A DNA stretch of 64,000 bases. It comes from Symmetrospora coprosmae. Taxonomy: Eukaryota > Basidiomycota > Cystobasidiomycetes > Symmetrosporaceae. The stretch lies in assembly GCA_008802785.1 (NCBI GenBank), contig VUYT01000009.1, positions 372,001 through 436,000 on the forward strand, read 5' to 3'. Below the pieces are notes generated by a model. It had not been told where the DNA came from and did no database searches. It worked only from the letters and a program-made list of their open reading frames with translations. Positions 11,923-25,764 of the stretch are shown here, one piece after another (position 1 is the first letter of the stretch; each line of letters begins with the position of its first letter). The position numbers and the translations under genes are program-made.

Positions 11923-14365
11923 ATGTACCCGCCAGCTCCGGCGTTGCCGGATCTGCAGGCTGCCAGCGCTGCCGGCAAGCGCGTTCCGCCACAGGCAATG
12001 GCTCTCACAGAGCAGGGCAAGCTGGCACGGGCGCCCGACGATTTCGACAAGGCAGTCACCTATGGCGCCGCGCCGTCATTCACGCTACCTGTGGCCCTTG
12101 AAGGCCTGGAGCATCCCTACAACTGGTCCACGCGGAGGTGGGTGAGCTCGATCGAAGGGATGTCCGGTCGGAGGAGAAGTCGATGTCCGGTCGGACTCCG
12201 CGGAGTCGGTGCATTATCCTCCTTCAAGCATGCTGATTGCACTCAATCCCGCTGCGCTACTCTCCGCTGCCTCTGCTCTTCTCTCCTTTCCCTTCTCATC
12301 CGTGCCGTATATACCGCACGTCAACGTCCGGTCGTGCCCGTACGGCGTCAACGCCCTGCTAGAAAATGGCTAATAACTCTGCAGGCTGCCCTCCTGATCT
12401 TTAGCTGTAAGCCGGAGTACCGTATACAGTTCATCTCAAAGCTGAATCTCCAGAAGCTGACCTGCTCGTCCGGCTCCGGTTGCTGACGTACCGTTAATCC
12501 AGCTACCATCACCTCGTCGGCACCCTCTGGCGGCTCGGTGGTCTTTCAGCAGGAGTATGGCATCATCAGTACAGTCGCCGAGCTTCTCGTCTCGGTATTC
12601 CTCATCGGATACGTCGTCGGACCTTTCATCACCGCTCCTTCGACAGAGGCGTACGGCCGGCGATGGCCTAGCATTGCCTGCATGGCCTTGTACACCATCT
12701 TCAACGGCGGTGAGGCCAGATAGCACACGGATGCGGCGGAGAGCGTTGACTAACACGCACCCTACAGCTTGTGCGGGCTGCAGTAGCATCACCCCTTTGC
12801 TCATCTGCAGATTCTTCGCCGGCATGTGGGCGTCGTGAGTGAGGGGCCGGTCCTGCGGCAGAGGCATGCTGATGGCAGCCGTCCTTGCCATGCAGAGGAC
12901 CCATCTCGACGAGCGCAAGCATCGTCACGGACATTTGGGTGCCCAGGGACAGGAATCTCGTCATGTCGATCTGGTCCATTGGCTCTTTCTCCGGGCCGGC
13001 TCTGTGAGCCGTACTTGCCCTCCCGTCGATGCGCTCCGCGCGCTTGCTGACACGTTCGAGACGCGTGCAGAGGGCCAGTCGTTGGCGGATTCATATCAGT
13101 CAGCGGCCTGCCCACCCGCTGGATCTTCATCGTTATGACCATCCTCACTGGCGCGATGACGCTCTTCATCGCCTGCTGCCTGCCAGAGACGTACGAGCCG
13201 GAGCTCATCAAGCGGAAGACGGCAAAGCTGCAAGAAGAAGCTGGAATCTCGCGCACACTGTCTCAGACGAGCAGGAAGAGCCAAGGCAGGGAACACCTCT
13301 GGCGTACGCTCAAGGTGATTGGAATTCCTAATTGGTGGACTGCCTTGCCTAGAGTGGGCGATCTGTTGATGCACGACCCGCTATTGTGACTCCGTCTCAA
13401 TCAGACATTGCTCACGCGTCCTTTCATCCTATTCGTGCATGAGCCTCTGCTCATCCTCTCGACGCTGTAGTAGGTCGCCACAAGCCGGCTCCGAGTGGCA
13501 ATCTGTACCCACGCTGACTGGCGTGGCACAGCTCCTCCTTCGCCTATGCGGTGCTATACCTCCTCTTCCCGCTGTATCCCATCATCTTCCGTGAGATTCA
13601 TGGCATTCAGCCGGGTCTTGCGGATTTGCCGTTTGTGGCCATCCTCATTGGCGTTGTGTCCGCCATCTCCGTTACGTACCTCTACCAGCGAAAGTACGTA
13701 CGCGATCTCAAGCGCGCAGGTGGGAAGCACACGCCAGAGTTGCGCCTGCCGCCTGCATTTGCTGGAGGGCCCGTCATGCTCGTGGCGCTGGTGGGTGCGC
13801 GTTCCGCTCTTCTTGATGAGGATAGCGGCGCTGACCTCGCCCTGCGATCTGCGTCTCGCAGCTATGGCTCGGCTGGACAGGCAACACAGCGCGCATCTCG
13901 CCCTATGCACCCGCGTTCTCTGGCGTGCTCACGGGATTGGCGAGTGTGCTCATCTTCCGCTCGTTCAGCAGCTACGTGATCGAGTGCTACAAAGCGTACG
14001 GCGCGTCCGCGATGGCAACCCTCGTCATCTGGAGGAGCGTCTTTGCGGCGGGTCTGCCGCTGGCTGTGGCGCCCATGGTCCGAAGCGTGCGTTTTGATTC
14101 GCTCATATTCGGGCTCCTCGTGTGCGCGTGACTGATGGACGGCTGAGGACTCGACTACGGTGGAACAGCTCGGCGTGGGCTGGACGGCGACGCTGCTGGC
14201 CGGGTTTCAAGCGACACTGATCCCAATACCGTTCCTGTTCTATCGGTGAGTCCGCCCTCTCGCCCTCGCTCATCGTGCAGATTTGCTCCAGCAGAATGAG
14301 CTCCCTTGCTCCGTAGATACGGGCCTGTGATTCGACAACGCAGCAAGTACTCGCAAGACGACTAA
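11923..14365 (+). CDS. MFS transporter, fungal DHA1-like drug/polyamine type
   Basis: This plasma-membrane major facilitator of the fungal multidrug or polyamine proton-antiporter group has at least eight exons. Characteristic pieces are HPYNWSTRRKWLITLQ before TM1, SSAPSGGSVVFQQEYG, the loop 2-3 signature GPFITAPSTEAYGRRWP, the intracellular VTDIWVPRDRNLVMSIW, GGFISVSGLPTRWIF, and CCLPETYEPELIKRK before the long central loop. After the loop, SSFAYAVLYLLFPLYPIIF begins the second six-helix half, which ends at YGPVIRQRSKYSQDD. The start at 11923 gives a cytoplasmic tail of about 60 residues; a second in-frame ATG lies at 11998. The 12-helix topology looks complete. The substrate cannot be told from sequence. 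The gene shares a short divergent promoter with VPS34. Confidence 0.85.
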
Positions 14366-15880
14366 TAGGACCGCCACAACCTTCCGGCGGCCCTGCCCGT
14401 TCAACACACAGGCGGCCCAACAAAGAGCTGCGCAGCAAGCCCTTCTGGGCTATTCGCCTCTACGCGGGCAAATGCTTTGAGCGATCCTCAACAGCTCCCC
14501 CATCTGCGGCAGTATCGAGTGGCGCCTTGCCTCAATTCGCGCCAGGCACGCAGGCACAAACGCCACGTGGCAGGAGTTGCTATCCGCGAATGTGTCGCAG
14601 ATCCCCCCACATTCCTGGAAAACGGTCTAAGAGACCCAGACCCTGTTGACATGGGACCACCCATGCCGTCCGGCGTCCAGACCCCGACCCGAGCCGTGGG
14701 GCGGGAGAATGGATGCCATTTGGACAGCAGAGCGATCACTTTTGATCGAGCCGTCGTTTTCATGCACGGGTTGAGACGTCGGGGGGGAAACGTCGGGCTG
14801 CTGGAGACGTTCTGCGGACGTGCATCGGGTCTTTCGTTTCAAAAGGAAAGACGCGGGCCACGAGCGATATTTCAATCCGGTCTGACCTGGCCTGACCTGC
14901 AGCTGGCCGGAGTCGCTCCTCCGTCGGCCCGCGCCGTGGTTCTTATCGCATACCGCCAGGCCCTCCATGCAAGTCCGGCGTGTATAGCGATTTGCACACT
15001 GCAGAAAGCGTGGGAGAACTGGAGTACGCGTAGAAATGAGCCGCCGGCGGTGCCTGAGTGTATAGGTGCGTGCGCGTCCACCCTCCAGGCCCGCTAGCAG
15101 CTCGCTGCAACAAAAAAACCGTGGCAGGAATCGGACAGGGTCCGGGACGACTGCGCAGGACGACTATTCAGAGGAGATGCAGACGCTCGGCACGGTGGGA
15201 CAGTCCCGCAAAAGCTGTTTCCATATATTCTCGTTGAGGATCCATCTATCTACGTGGGCCGGCTGTTCAAGCCCAATGCAAAATGGGTGTGGTGCCGGCC
15301 GGCGCTGCCCCCCGACTGCGCCGCCAGCTCGCGACGGGCGCTGTCAAAGAGGCGTGAGTTGAGCGGGAAGCACGACGGCGCGCGCTTGGAGTTGAGTTGG
15401 TGAGCTGATGCGATAATGCCTTGGCCAACGACTAGCGTATGCGGGTATCAGTGTCCCTATATGCGCTGTATATGTAATCTGCGCTTCTTCTTCTTCCGCC
15501 GCTGCTGCTTTCTGCTGGTGGCTGCTGCGCCACGCATGATGCCGCTGAAATCGTGCCCTGACAGGTGACACTCGGGGTGGCGCTGGCGTCTCCGCTGTAC
15601 CTGAAACCCTGAATTCGGGCTGACCCCGAGTGGCGATCGAGCCCCTTTCCCGCGTACCTCCTTTCCAGTGGGGAAGAGTAATGGTCCAGCCCAGCAAGCA
15701 GCCTGCGCAGGATTCGGACACGCCATCGATGTCGGTATAACCACCACAGTGACCGCATCACTCGCCGGGGCACTCACCACACAGTTCCCGTCCTGCAGGG
15801 TATCCCAGCCCAGCCCAGCGAACGGTCGCATCTCGTCTCGCATCTCTCGCAGCTTCTCTCGCCTCATTCTAAATAACTCG

Positions 15881-15887
15881 TATATAA
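15881..15887 (+). promoter_or_regulatory. TATA-like element upstream of the C2H2 factor
   Basis: TATATAA lies about 440 bases before the start codon, followed by C/T-rich sequence. If it is used, the mRNA would have a leader of roughly 400 nt. Confidence 0.35.
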
Positions 15888-16019
15888 TACACACTCCGCC
15901 CCTCACCCACGCTACCAGCTCGGCCTCCATCAGCGCCTGCACATTCCCAGCCCACATTCCCACCCAAGCGGGCGCTATCTCAGCAATTCCGGGGCACCCG
16001 CCGGCATCGTTCGACGCCC

Positions 16020-16042
16020 GCACACACACACACACACGCACA
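16020..16042. repeat. CA microsatellite in the 5' leader
   Basis: An imperfect (CA)n run of about 11 units lies in the presumed leader of the C2H2 factor gene. Confidence 0.7.
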
Positions 16043-16328
16043 GCGGCCGGCCGGCTTTCAGCTCGAGAGCTTGAGTGAGCTTCTCGGAGACGCGAGCCAG
16101 CTCATCGCATCTGGCAGGTCTTGTCTTCTGCGCTCCGAAAGAAGTAGACACCATTCCCAGCTCCTGAGTGAGCTCTTTCTTTATCTGATTCCGTCCTGTA
16201 ATCCCCTGTCCGTCCTCCTCGCGCTCAGAGCAAGGCCTCCCAAGTTCACAACCTGACGCGGTTCTGTCCTCCCTCCTCCGGTCGACCTCCTGGACACACG
16301 CGCACGGACGGCAAAGCGATCGCCCCAT

Positions 16329-19639
<3,311 letters not shown>

Positions 19640-20154
19640 GCAAAATCGCTACTGCCGTAACCGCGCCGCATCAGTCAAGTCATCTGGACGTCTTTCCCCT
19701 TTCCTTCTAAACGCATACTAGACCGACAGTCGATGACACCATTCCGACTCTTGCCGTGCATATGCCGTTGTCTTTTCGTTTCGCAATTGTAGAAGTAGCG
19801 CTGCATGCCGCTGCATGCCCGAGTCTCGCAAGCCTTACCCTTATTAGATGCATGCAATTGCTTACTGTGCACGGTCGAGCGAACTGCACATCTACTAGAC
19901 ATGGGGATGGGGAGTTTGTTACTCTACGAGTAGCCCGAGGCCGTTTAGGCGTCTCGCCGCGATATCGGTCGGCGGCGCGGATGCGCATGACGGTGGTGCG
20001 GATTACATCAGCACGTCACGTGACCACACCGGCTTCTTCCGTCTGGTCCGCCGGAGCTCGTCTTCCTGCTGTCTTCTTCAGCAGCCTCCTTGACTGTCTA
20101 TCCGTGCCTTGGCGGCCACTCTCAGCGTCTTCCACTCTCCACGAACTACGCGTC
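19640..20154. promoter_or_regulatory. Intergenic region with a perfect CBF1-type E-box
   Basis: This stretch holds the 3' end of the transcription factor mRNA and the promoter of the alpha/beta hydrolase. The palindrome TCACGTGA sits at 20016-20023, about 130 bases before the hydrolase start. No gene is seen. Confidence 0.5.
20016..20024. promoter_or_regulatory. Putative bHLH (Cbf1-type) binding site TCACGTGAC
   Basis: The palindromic E-box with flanking T/A equals the preferred Cbf1 core RTCACRTG. A CBF1-like gene is present at 35541-36950. Binding is inferred. Confidence 0.4.
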
Positions 20155-21477
20155 ATGCACCCGCTGCTGTATCTCCCCGGCAGTCTCGCCGTCGGGATCT
20201 GGGATGCGCTAACGAGTCCAGCCGAAGGCCGGAGCTGGCAGATGCGCCTCCTTACGGCCCTGATTCCTACAATGTTCGCAAAGCGCTATCTCCTGTCGCT
20301 CAACCACGACCAGCTCCTCCATGGGTGTCTGGAGGTGCGGCTCTCCACCTGACACGCTCTGGACAGACGAAAGAAGGGGAGTGAAGGCTGATTTGAGCTC
20401 CTCGATACTTACTGTGCCGCAGCGCTCCAAAGCCTACCCATCTCCTCCTGCCACGCCGCAAGGAGTCAAGCTGTCGGATATCACGGCACATTTCACGGGA
20501 CTCACGCGAGACCATCGCGGCGAGTGGCGGTTCTACCTTATCGAGCCTTCCGATCCGATGCAGGCTCGTTCGAGCGAGGGACGACCCTTCATGCTGTACC
20601 TCCACGGAGGAGCATACGTCGCCACCGCCCAGTCGGCGCACTTCGAGCTCGTGTACGACGTCTGCCAACGCACGGGCGCTACCATCCTCTTGCCTGCTTA
20701 TCCCCGACCGCCGACGGACAACGTCACGCACCGGGACGTCATCGAGCCGCTGGTTCAGCTCTGCGGGAAGCTGCGGGCATCGGCGGCTGCTCCATCAGCG
20801 ACGGTTGGAGACGATGACGAGGCCAGCAGAATCTACGCACTCGCTCGCTCTGCCCGCAACTTTACAATTTCGGGTGACTCTGCAGGAGGCGGGCTGGCAC
20901 TCGCACTCACAATGTTGCTTCTGCGCGAGGCCAAGCAGAACCTGCTGCCAGATACGCTGATCCTCAACGCGCCATGGCTAGACGTCTCGCTTACCGACGC
21001 AGAGATTGCGGGGCACTATGACAGGCTGGTAAGCTCTGTTTGGTCTCGAGGCGTTTCCGTAGCCGCGGAGTGCATTAAGCCGACCTCATTACCGACATCA
21101 ACATCTCGCTGTCACGGCGCTCACAGGATCCCTGGCTATGTCTGCCTGTAGTCAAGGTTGCAGGCAAGCTCTGGACCGGGCCAGACACCCCATTACAGTC
21201 GACCCTCGTCAGTCCGCTCTACGTGACTGATGCGGAGCTTGAGGGCCTGCGCAACACCAAAATGCGCGTCGCCATCTTTCAAGGCGAAGCGGACCTGACG
21301 TGCTGCGATACCAAGAAGCTCGTCGCCCGCTTGCGTAAGGTGGGCATGGAGGATCTCGAGTATCACTACAAGGCGCGAGTGCCGCACGTCTATCCTCTCT
21401 TGCCCAAGTGGGTGCCAGAGGCCGCAGAGGCGAGAAGGCTGTATGCATCGCTTGTGGGCGCTTCTGCCGCTAGGTAG
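20155..21477 (+). CDS. Alpha/beta hydrolase, HSL/arylacetamide deacetylase-like
   Basis: This is an esterase- or lipase-type hydrolase. Exons are 20155-20334, 20423-21028 and 21127-21477, all joined in phase 0, giving about 379 residues. The oxyanion loop YLHGGAYV corresponds to the HGGG motif of the hormone-sensitive lipase family. The nucleophile elbow is GDSAGGGLAL. Asp in FQGEADLTC and His in RVPHVYPLL are the likely acid and base. The N-terminal 60 residues are moderately hydrophobic (LLYLPGSLAVGIWDAL, LLTALIPTMFAKRYLL) and may anchor it to a membrane or lipid droplet. The catalytic triad looks intact. The substrate (sterol ester, acyl ester or xenobiotic) is unknown. Confidence 0.85.
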
Positions 21478-21604
21478 TGAGTAGCGGGGAAGCCGATGCA
21501 GCGCCCAAGCTGGACCGTCCAAGGCAAGGATGATGGAGGTTGTCCAGAGTCTTGTTGACACACTGGCGCAAGTTTCGGAGAATAGATGTATGTTGTACTG
21601 CACG
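21478..21604. other. Short convergent spacer
   Basis: About 130 bases lie between convergent stop codons of the hydrolase and HTD2. The 3' UTRs probably overlap. Confidence 0.4.
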
Positions 21605-23055
21605 CTATTCGATCTTGCCCGTCAAGCAGACTCCGCCATTGGAGTCGCGCTCGCACCACACTTCGCCCGACTCTGCCAATCTGATGGTGTAGTCCTCGTG
21701 TGCGTAGAGTGGGCTCACAGCACGATATTCCATCGAATAAGGCGCTCTGCCTACTGCCTTCCGGTACAGCTCGAGCATGAGGATCAGGTTCAGAGGGGCG
21801 TGCACTAGGAGCTCCGGGTGCCCCTCTACACGCTGCACCCAGGGCAGCGAGTAGTGTATTTGATGGGCTACAAGCGGAGTCACTCAGGCCTTCGCGCTCA
21901 GTGGAGTATGTGCCCTGTGGCCACTCACCATTGAAAGTCAATGCCGAGAAGCGGAAGAGCGAGACTGGTGTCTGACGATGCCGGCTCGTGGCGATAATCT
22001 TCGACTCCGTCGTGTAGCGCTTTGGCTCCTTGACCGAATGCGGGGGTGATGTATCGGGCGCGACTCTATGCGGATCCAACTCTCGCCGAAAGATCCATTC
22101 TCTGTGGCATACCGATACCCCTTCGCATCAGTTGGCCGGCCACTTATACTGGGCAGACTCGCAGGAAGGGTTGCTTCTGATTACGCACCGCTGGTCCGTG
22201 AGCGCGATCCCGCCGTCGTGTGTCTCATAGTACTTTTTGACACCAGCGACAATCATTTCCTCGCCGGCTGCGGTAATCTTTGGGTCCGCCTTGACGACCT
22301 TCGTGTGCTCCGTGACGGGCTCGCCGACGCGTAGCATGGCGGGCGGCTTGGGCTGGGGCTTGTCTGCGTCGGCAGGCCCGGTGCCTCGGCCGTGGTACCA
22401 TTGCAAGCGCCCGCCGGCCCACATGCGTCCTGCAGAAGAAGGACAGGGCATGCGGGGTTCGTTTCAGCCAGCGCTCATGGCGGCCAGACGCCGAGTGATC
22501 CCAACCGACGAACGCGTAAAGGGGTGGTCCGGGTTGAAGCTCGTGTCGCTCCCATCGGGTCCTAGCGCGTCTTCCTTAAAACTGGGCGTGAAGTACACTG
22601 CCGAGCTGGAGTCAGGGCCGGTTCTCCGAACACATGTATCCCTCGGAGTGCCTGGACAGACATACCGAGATGCCACGCAGGCGGGACAGCTGCACGCGTT
22701 ACGCATCAGCAGAAGACGCACCGGCACCCGCGCGCGAGATGATCTATGTAGTTGACGCACGCGTTCCACTCGGAGGCAGCTGCTCCACGTCCAGCTCCGG
22801 CAGGATGGGGCTGCCCAGCGTGCAGGCGAGTTTCGAGAGCTGATTCGCATCGAGGAGCTGCGTGCGCGATTGTACGAGGCCCGATGTGCGCTTGAGGAAT
22901 GCTTCGGCTGCAAGCTTGGCTGCCATCCGTGCTTGATTGAATGGGGCGAGCGGGGATGGCGGTATGGCAAGGAGGCTCTCCGAGGCTTTCCGCACCAGAA
23001 GGCACGGGCTACAATTGCGAGCTTTCTGAGCGGAGAATCGCAGCGGCATTACCAT
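21605..23055 (-). CDS. HTD2: Mitochondrial 3-hydroxyacyl-thioester dehydratase, HTD2 type
   Basis: HTD2 is the dehydratase of mitochondrial type II fatty acid synthesis, which supplies octanoate for lipoate. The basic, R/K- and S-rich N terminus suits a mitochondrial presequence. Diagnostic blocks are AVYFTPSFKEDALGPDGSD, SFNPDHPFTRRMWAGGRLQW, then LTDQREWIFRREL, and in the C-terminal hot-dog half LTFNAHQIHYSLPW, where the family has the active-site 'FNxHxIHY'. The segment HPELLVHAPLNLILMLELYR follows. The protein ends in GVCLTGKIE. Five exons fit well; for example the second starts after ...CTCCAG near 22608, and the third after TTCTGCAG near 22443. It sits in convergent orientation to the hydrolase. 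Confidence 0.85.
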
Positions 23056-23349
23056 CGAATTCTAACGGGGGGCTTCTGCTAGTACAGGGACAGTCAGGGA
23101 ACGCTGGCTCGATTTGGCTAATTGGGCACGACGAGAAGGACAGAGCCGGGCGGGATTCGCTCTTGGCTGGGTATGAACGACAGGAGAGGCCGATGAACTG
23201 CGATAGAGCGCTATGTAACACCTACGTGGTGTGCTTGAGGCCTTGGCGGGAAACGACTGTCACTTGATGAGACGTGCGACGTTGCGGGAAAGACATGGGC
23301 GACCTGGCTGGAATGGCCAGACATCGACTACCCGCTGATGGATATCCGA
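23056..23349. other. Spacer between UBC7 and HTD2
   Basis: About 290 bases hold the HTD2 promoter and the UBC7 3' UTR. Nothing else was recognised. Confidence 0.35.
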
Positions 23350-24532
23350 CTACTCGTACGCATCCTCTGCGCTCTGTCGCACCAATCGCCTGACCTTCTT
23401 CTTGTAGTTCGGAAAGTCCTCGCGGACCTGCTTTGCAGCGTCAACGTTTGCGGGCGAGTTGGTGTCGGGGACGTCGGCGCTGAACATCGAGATGACCGAG
23501 AGGATCTGCCAGCACACACGCACGATTACATCAGCTCGGGGCTCTGGGCACTCCGCACGGTATGGGTGGACATGGAGACGCACGATCGACTCGAGCGTGT
23601 GCACGGGCAGCCAGCGCTCGCCCGCGTCTTCGTACCCGTACTGGTCCACCCCTGGCTCGTGCAGGATCGAGATGCAGAGCACGCCGTCTGGGTAGACTGA
23701 TGACAGGGAGTCGAGTCAGAGCATCAGCAACGAGGTTCAGACACATTGAGGGCGAGAGTGGCAGCACACCATTCGGATGCCACATGGGCGTGGTGAACTG
23801 CGCAAGGAGGGCACAAAGCGATGTGAGTCGAGAAGGACTGGAAGCACCTCAAGGAGTGCTCAAGCACACCTTGAACTGGGGCGGCCGCAATGGGTACTCC
23901 TGTATCGGCAGGAACGGGCCAGACGACAGTATTAGAACAGCTATATGCCAGGCATCGGCGTGACCTTTTTTGACGCACTTGGGGAAACGTCATCCTTGCT
24001 TTCAGGAATCCGCCTTCACTGGAGTTGGGATGAAGACATGGGACAAGACGTTAGTCTGGAGCCATCGTGGTTGCGTCTGACATGCGCCGAACGCACTACA
24101 AGGTGTCGGCTGGTCTGAAGGCCGCGGTGAGAATGAGTCCAAGCTCAGCTCTTGTACGTGAAAGGGAGGACCCGAGCAACAGGGCTGGACAAGCTCACCC
24201 GAATATCGTAACCTAGTGATGCAGCCAGAGCGAACAGACGAGACCTGGGATCAGCATGACTTGCATCCCGGATCCCGCGGTGCAGATCCGCCCCGGTTTG
24301 CCACAATCTGGGCTATCGAGCGAGGGTGCTCGCTCGCTCACATCCCACTCGTAGACGTTGTCGTCGTCGACGAGGCCTGCAGAGAAGCCATCGACGGGGT
24401 GCTTGCGGAGAGCTGGGCACGTTGGGGGCGAGGCAGGGCATGGGTCAATCGGGCCATCCGTCCTGCTTGTGACAGCAGGCCTGCCTCACCTTGAAGCTGA
24501 CGCTTGAGGACGAGCGCAGAGGAAGAGGCCAT
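23350..24532 (-). CDS. UBC7: Ubiquitin-conjugating enzyme E2, UBC7/UBE2G2 type
   Basis: UBC7 is the E2 of ER-associated degradation. The spliced protein reads MASSSALVLKRQLQ, then ALRKHPVDGFSAGLVDDDN, VYEWDVTIFGPADTLYEGG, FLKARMTFPQEYPLRPP, MWHPN, the catalytic cysteine in GVLCISILHEPG, RWLPVHTLESI, and SVISMFSADVPDTNSPANVD. The extended loop after the catalytic cysteine (HEPGVDQYGYEDAGERW) is the UBC7/UBE2G insertion. At least eight exons are needed. Two are tiny: 14 nt at about 24199-24212 (GTTACGATATTCGG) and 18 nt near 24094-24111. They supply the conserved VTIFG and PADTLY with correct phase. The start is the first ATG of the family's N terminus. Expected partners are Cue1-like anchors and Hrd1/Doa10 ligases. 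Confidence 0.9.
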
Positions 24533-24896
24533 GGTCTGAGACGGATGGATGGATCCGATTGCCAGCGTGAGACCAGGTGAGCTGCATAGCGACGACAAGG
24601 GATGCAGCTGGTCAGTGTGGCACCGATGCGACGCTCAGGGCCGCGGCGGTGCGGTGCGGTGACCCCTCTGTCCGTCAGAACCGCGGCCGGGGCGGAGCAG
24701 AGGAGAGGGAAGCGCACCGCACTGACGAGACGAGGATGATATGCTCGTGTGTCTGATGCTGCTGCGCCGTTGATGGCGATGCTGCTATGCTGGAATGCGA
24801 AGGTGAAGCGGGTGGGAGGGAGCAGAGACGCGTACAGACCGCCGGACGAGGACGGCTCTGACGGACACCAACACGCCGATATCCACACAGCTTTAC
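24533..24896. promoter_or_regulatory. Divergent promoter, UBC7 / small secreted protein
   Basis: These 364 bases lie between divergent starts. A stress-element-like CCCCT is seen near 24663, but one copy is weak evidence. No gene is seen. Confidence 0.4.
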
Positions 24897-25458
24897 ATGC
24901 AGGAAGGACGTGCAGCGACAGCGACGAGATATCGCACATCGCTGTCACTGCTGCTATTGCTCCTGCTGTTCTCAATCTCGCACGCCGCCATCACCATGTC
25001 CGCATCGGCTCCAAATGACAACGACGGCAATGGCAGCAAGAACCCGCTCATGCTCGAGGCAGGCCCGTCAAGCGTCGACGAGATTGTCCACAAGCTCGAC
25101 ATGTCCTCTGGATCAGCGAGCATAGAGCTCGGTCCACTGGTCGTCAACGAGGACGGTGAGGCGCAGGCGAGCCCGCTTTGACTGCGCTCATCCGGATCAC
25201 GAACAAGGCTGACGTTCCATTGCAGGCACGCTCGCGCGCATCTCGAACTGGCTCGCAATGACGGACGGAGAGAGGCAGACAACCACACGCGTGCTCACGA
25301 AGCGGAACGCAGCGAGACTGGCAAAGCTCAGGCAGCTCGAAGCAGAGGGGAGACTGCCCGGAACATCGGACAAGACGGACGCCCCCGCTCAGGACGGACA
25401 GGATGCCGAACAAGCGCAGGGGCAGCAGGAGACGAAGCAAGAGCACCAAGAATTGTAG
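24897..25458 (+). CDS. Small secreted or ER-lumenal conserved fungal protein
   Basis: Exons 24897-25155 and 25226-25458 encode about 163 residues. The N terminus has a signal peptide (SLSLLLLLLLFSISHA). The conserved core is IELGPLVVNEDG, split by the intron, then TLARISNWLAMTDGERQTT and RVLTKRNAARLAKLRQLE. I recall this 'GPLVVNEDGTL.RI.NW..MT' block from uncharacterised proteins across fungi, but I know no function for it. The C-terminal 40 residues are Q-, E- and D-rich and look disordered. The first ATG is chosen because a later in-frame ATG would remove the signal peptide. There is no ER-retention signal at the end (QEL). It lies 300 bases upstream of the GT61 gene, in the same direction. 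Confidence 0.75.
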
Positions 25459-25764
25459 ACTAGCAAGGACGCAATGCAGGATACCAATGGCTCGAGGCCG
25501 TCTTTTCGGATGACAAGGCGACCGTTTCAAGGAGGTCGAAGCTATGGTCGCCAGGGACCATCGCGCCGAGCAAACTATGTCCTCGGACACAGCTGCAGAC
25601 TACAACTAGCCACGGTCAATGTGCTAATCGCGGCAATAGATCGCCCCTACATCTTCCGCGGAGACCTTCCGGACCCGGTCGCCCTTTCACCCACTGCTCG
25701 GGTCCAAGTCAGCATTCAGTACGCTGGCATCCAACAAACTTGCCTCCCCTCTGTAACCATCAGG
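25459..25764. promoter_or_regulatory. Spacer upstream of the GT61 gene
   Basis: About 306 bases hold the GT61 promoter. The GT61 reading frame stays open upstream to 25474, so a longer N terminus cannot be excluded. Confidence 0.4.

Larger units (their letters stand above)
14366..16328. other. Long gene-free region upstream of the C2H2 factor
   Basis: I find no credible gene in nearly 2 kb. Reading frames here (for example 14477-15097, plus strand) have no motif or codon pattern I trust. The stretch probably holds the promoter and long 5' leader of the transcription factor at 16329. An E-box CACGTG lies at 14564-14569, a TATA-like element at 15881, and a CA repeat at 16020-16042. Confidence 0.5.

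Noticed and set aside
14477-15097. Open frame of 206 codons in the long gene-free region
   Set aside because: It has no motif, biased composition and no splice partners.
15668-16078. Open frame of 136 codons upstream of the C2H2 factor
   Set aside because: It includes the TATA-like element and the CA repeat, so it is more likely promoter and leader.
25474-25764. N-terminal extension of the GT61 protein
   Set aside because: It would place the membrane anchor over 130 residues from the start, and composition resembles promoter sequence. It is kept only as a possibility.
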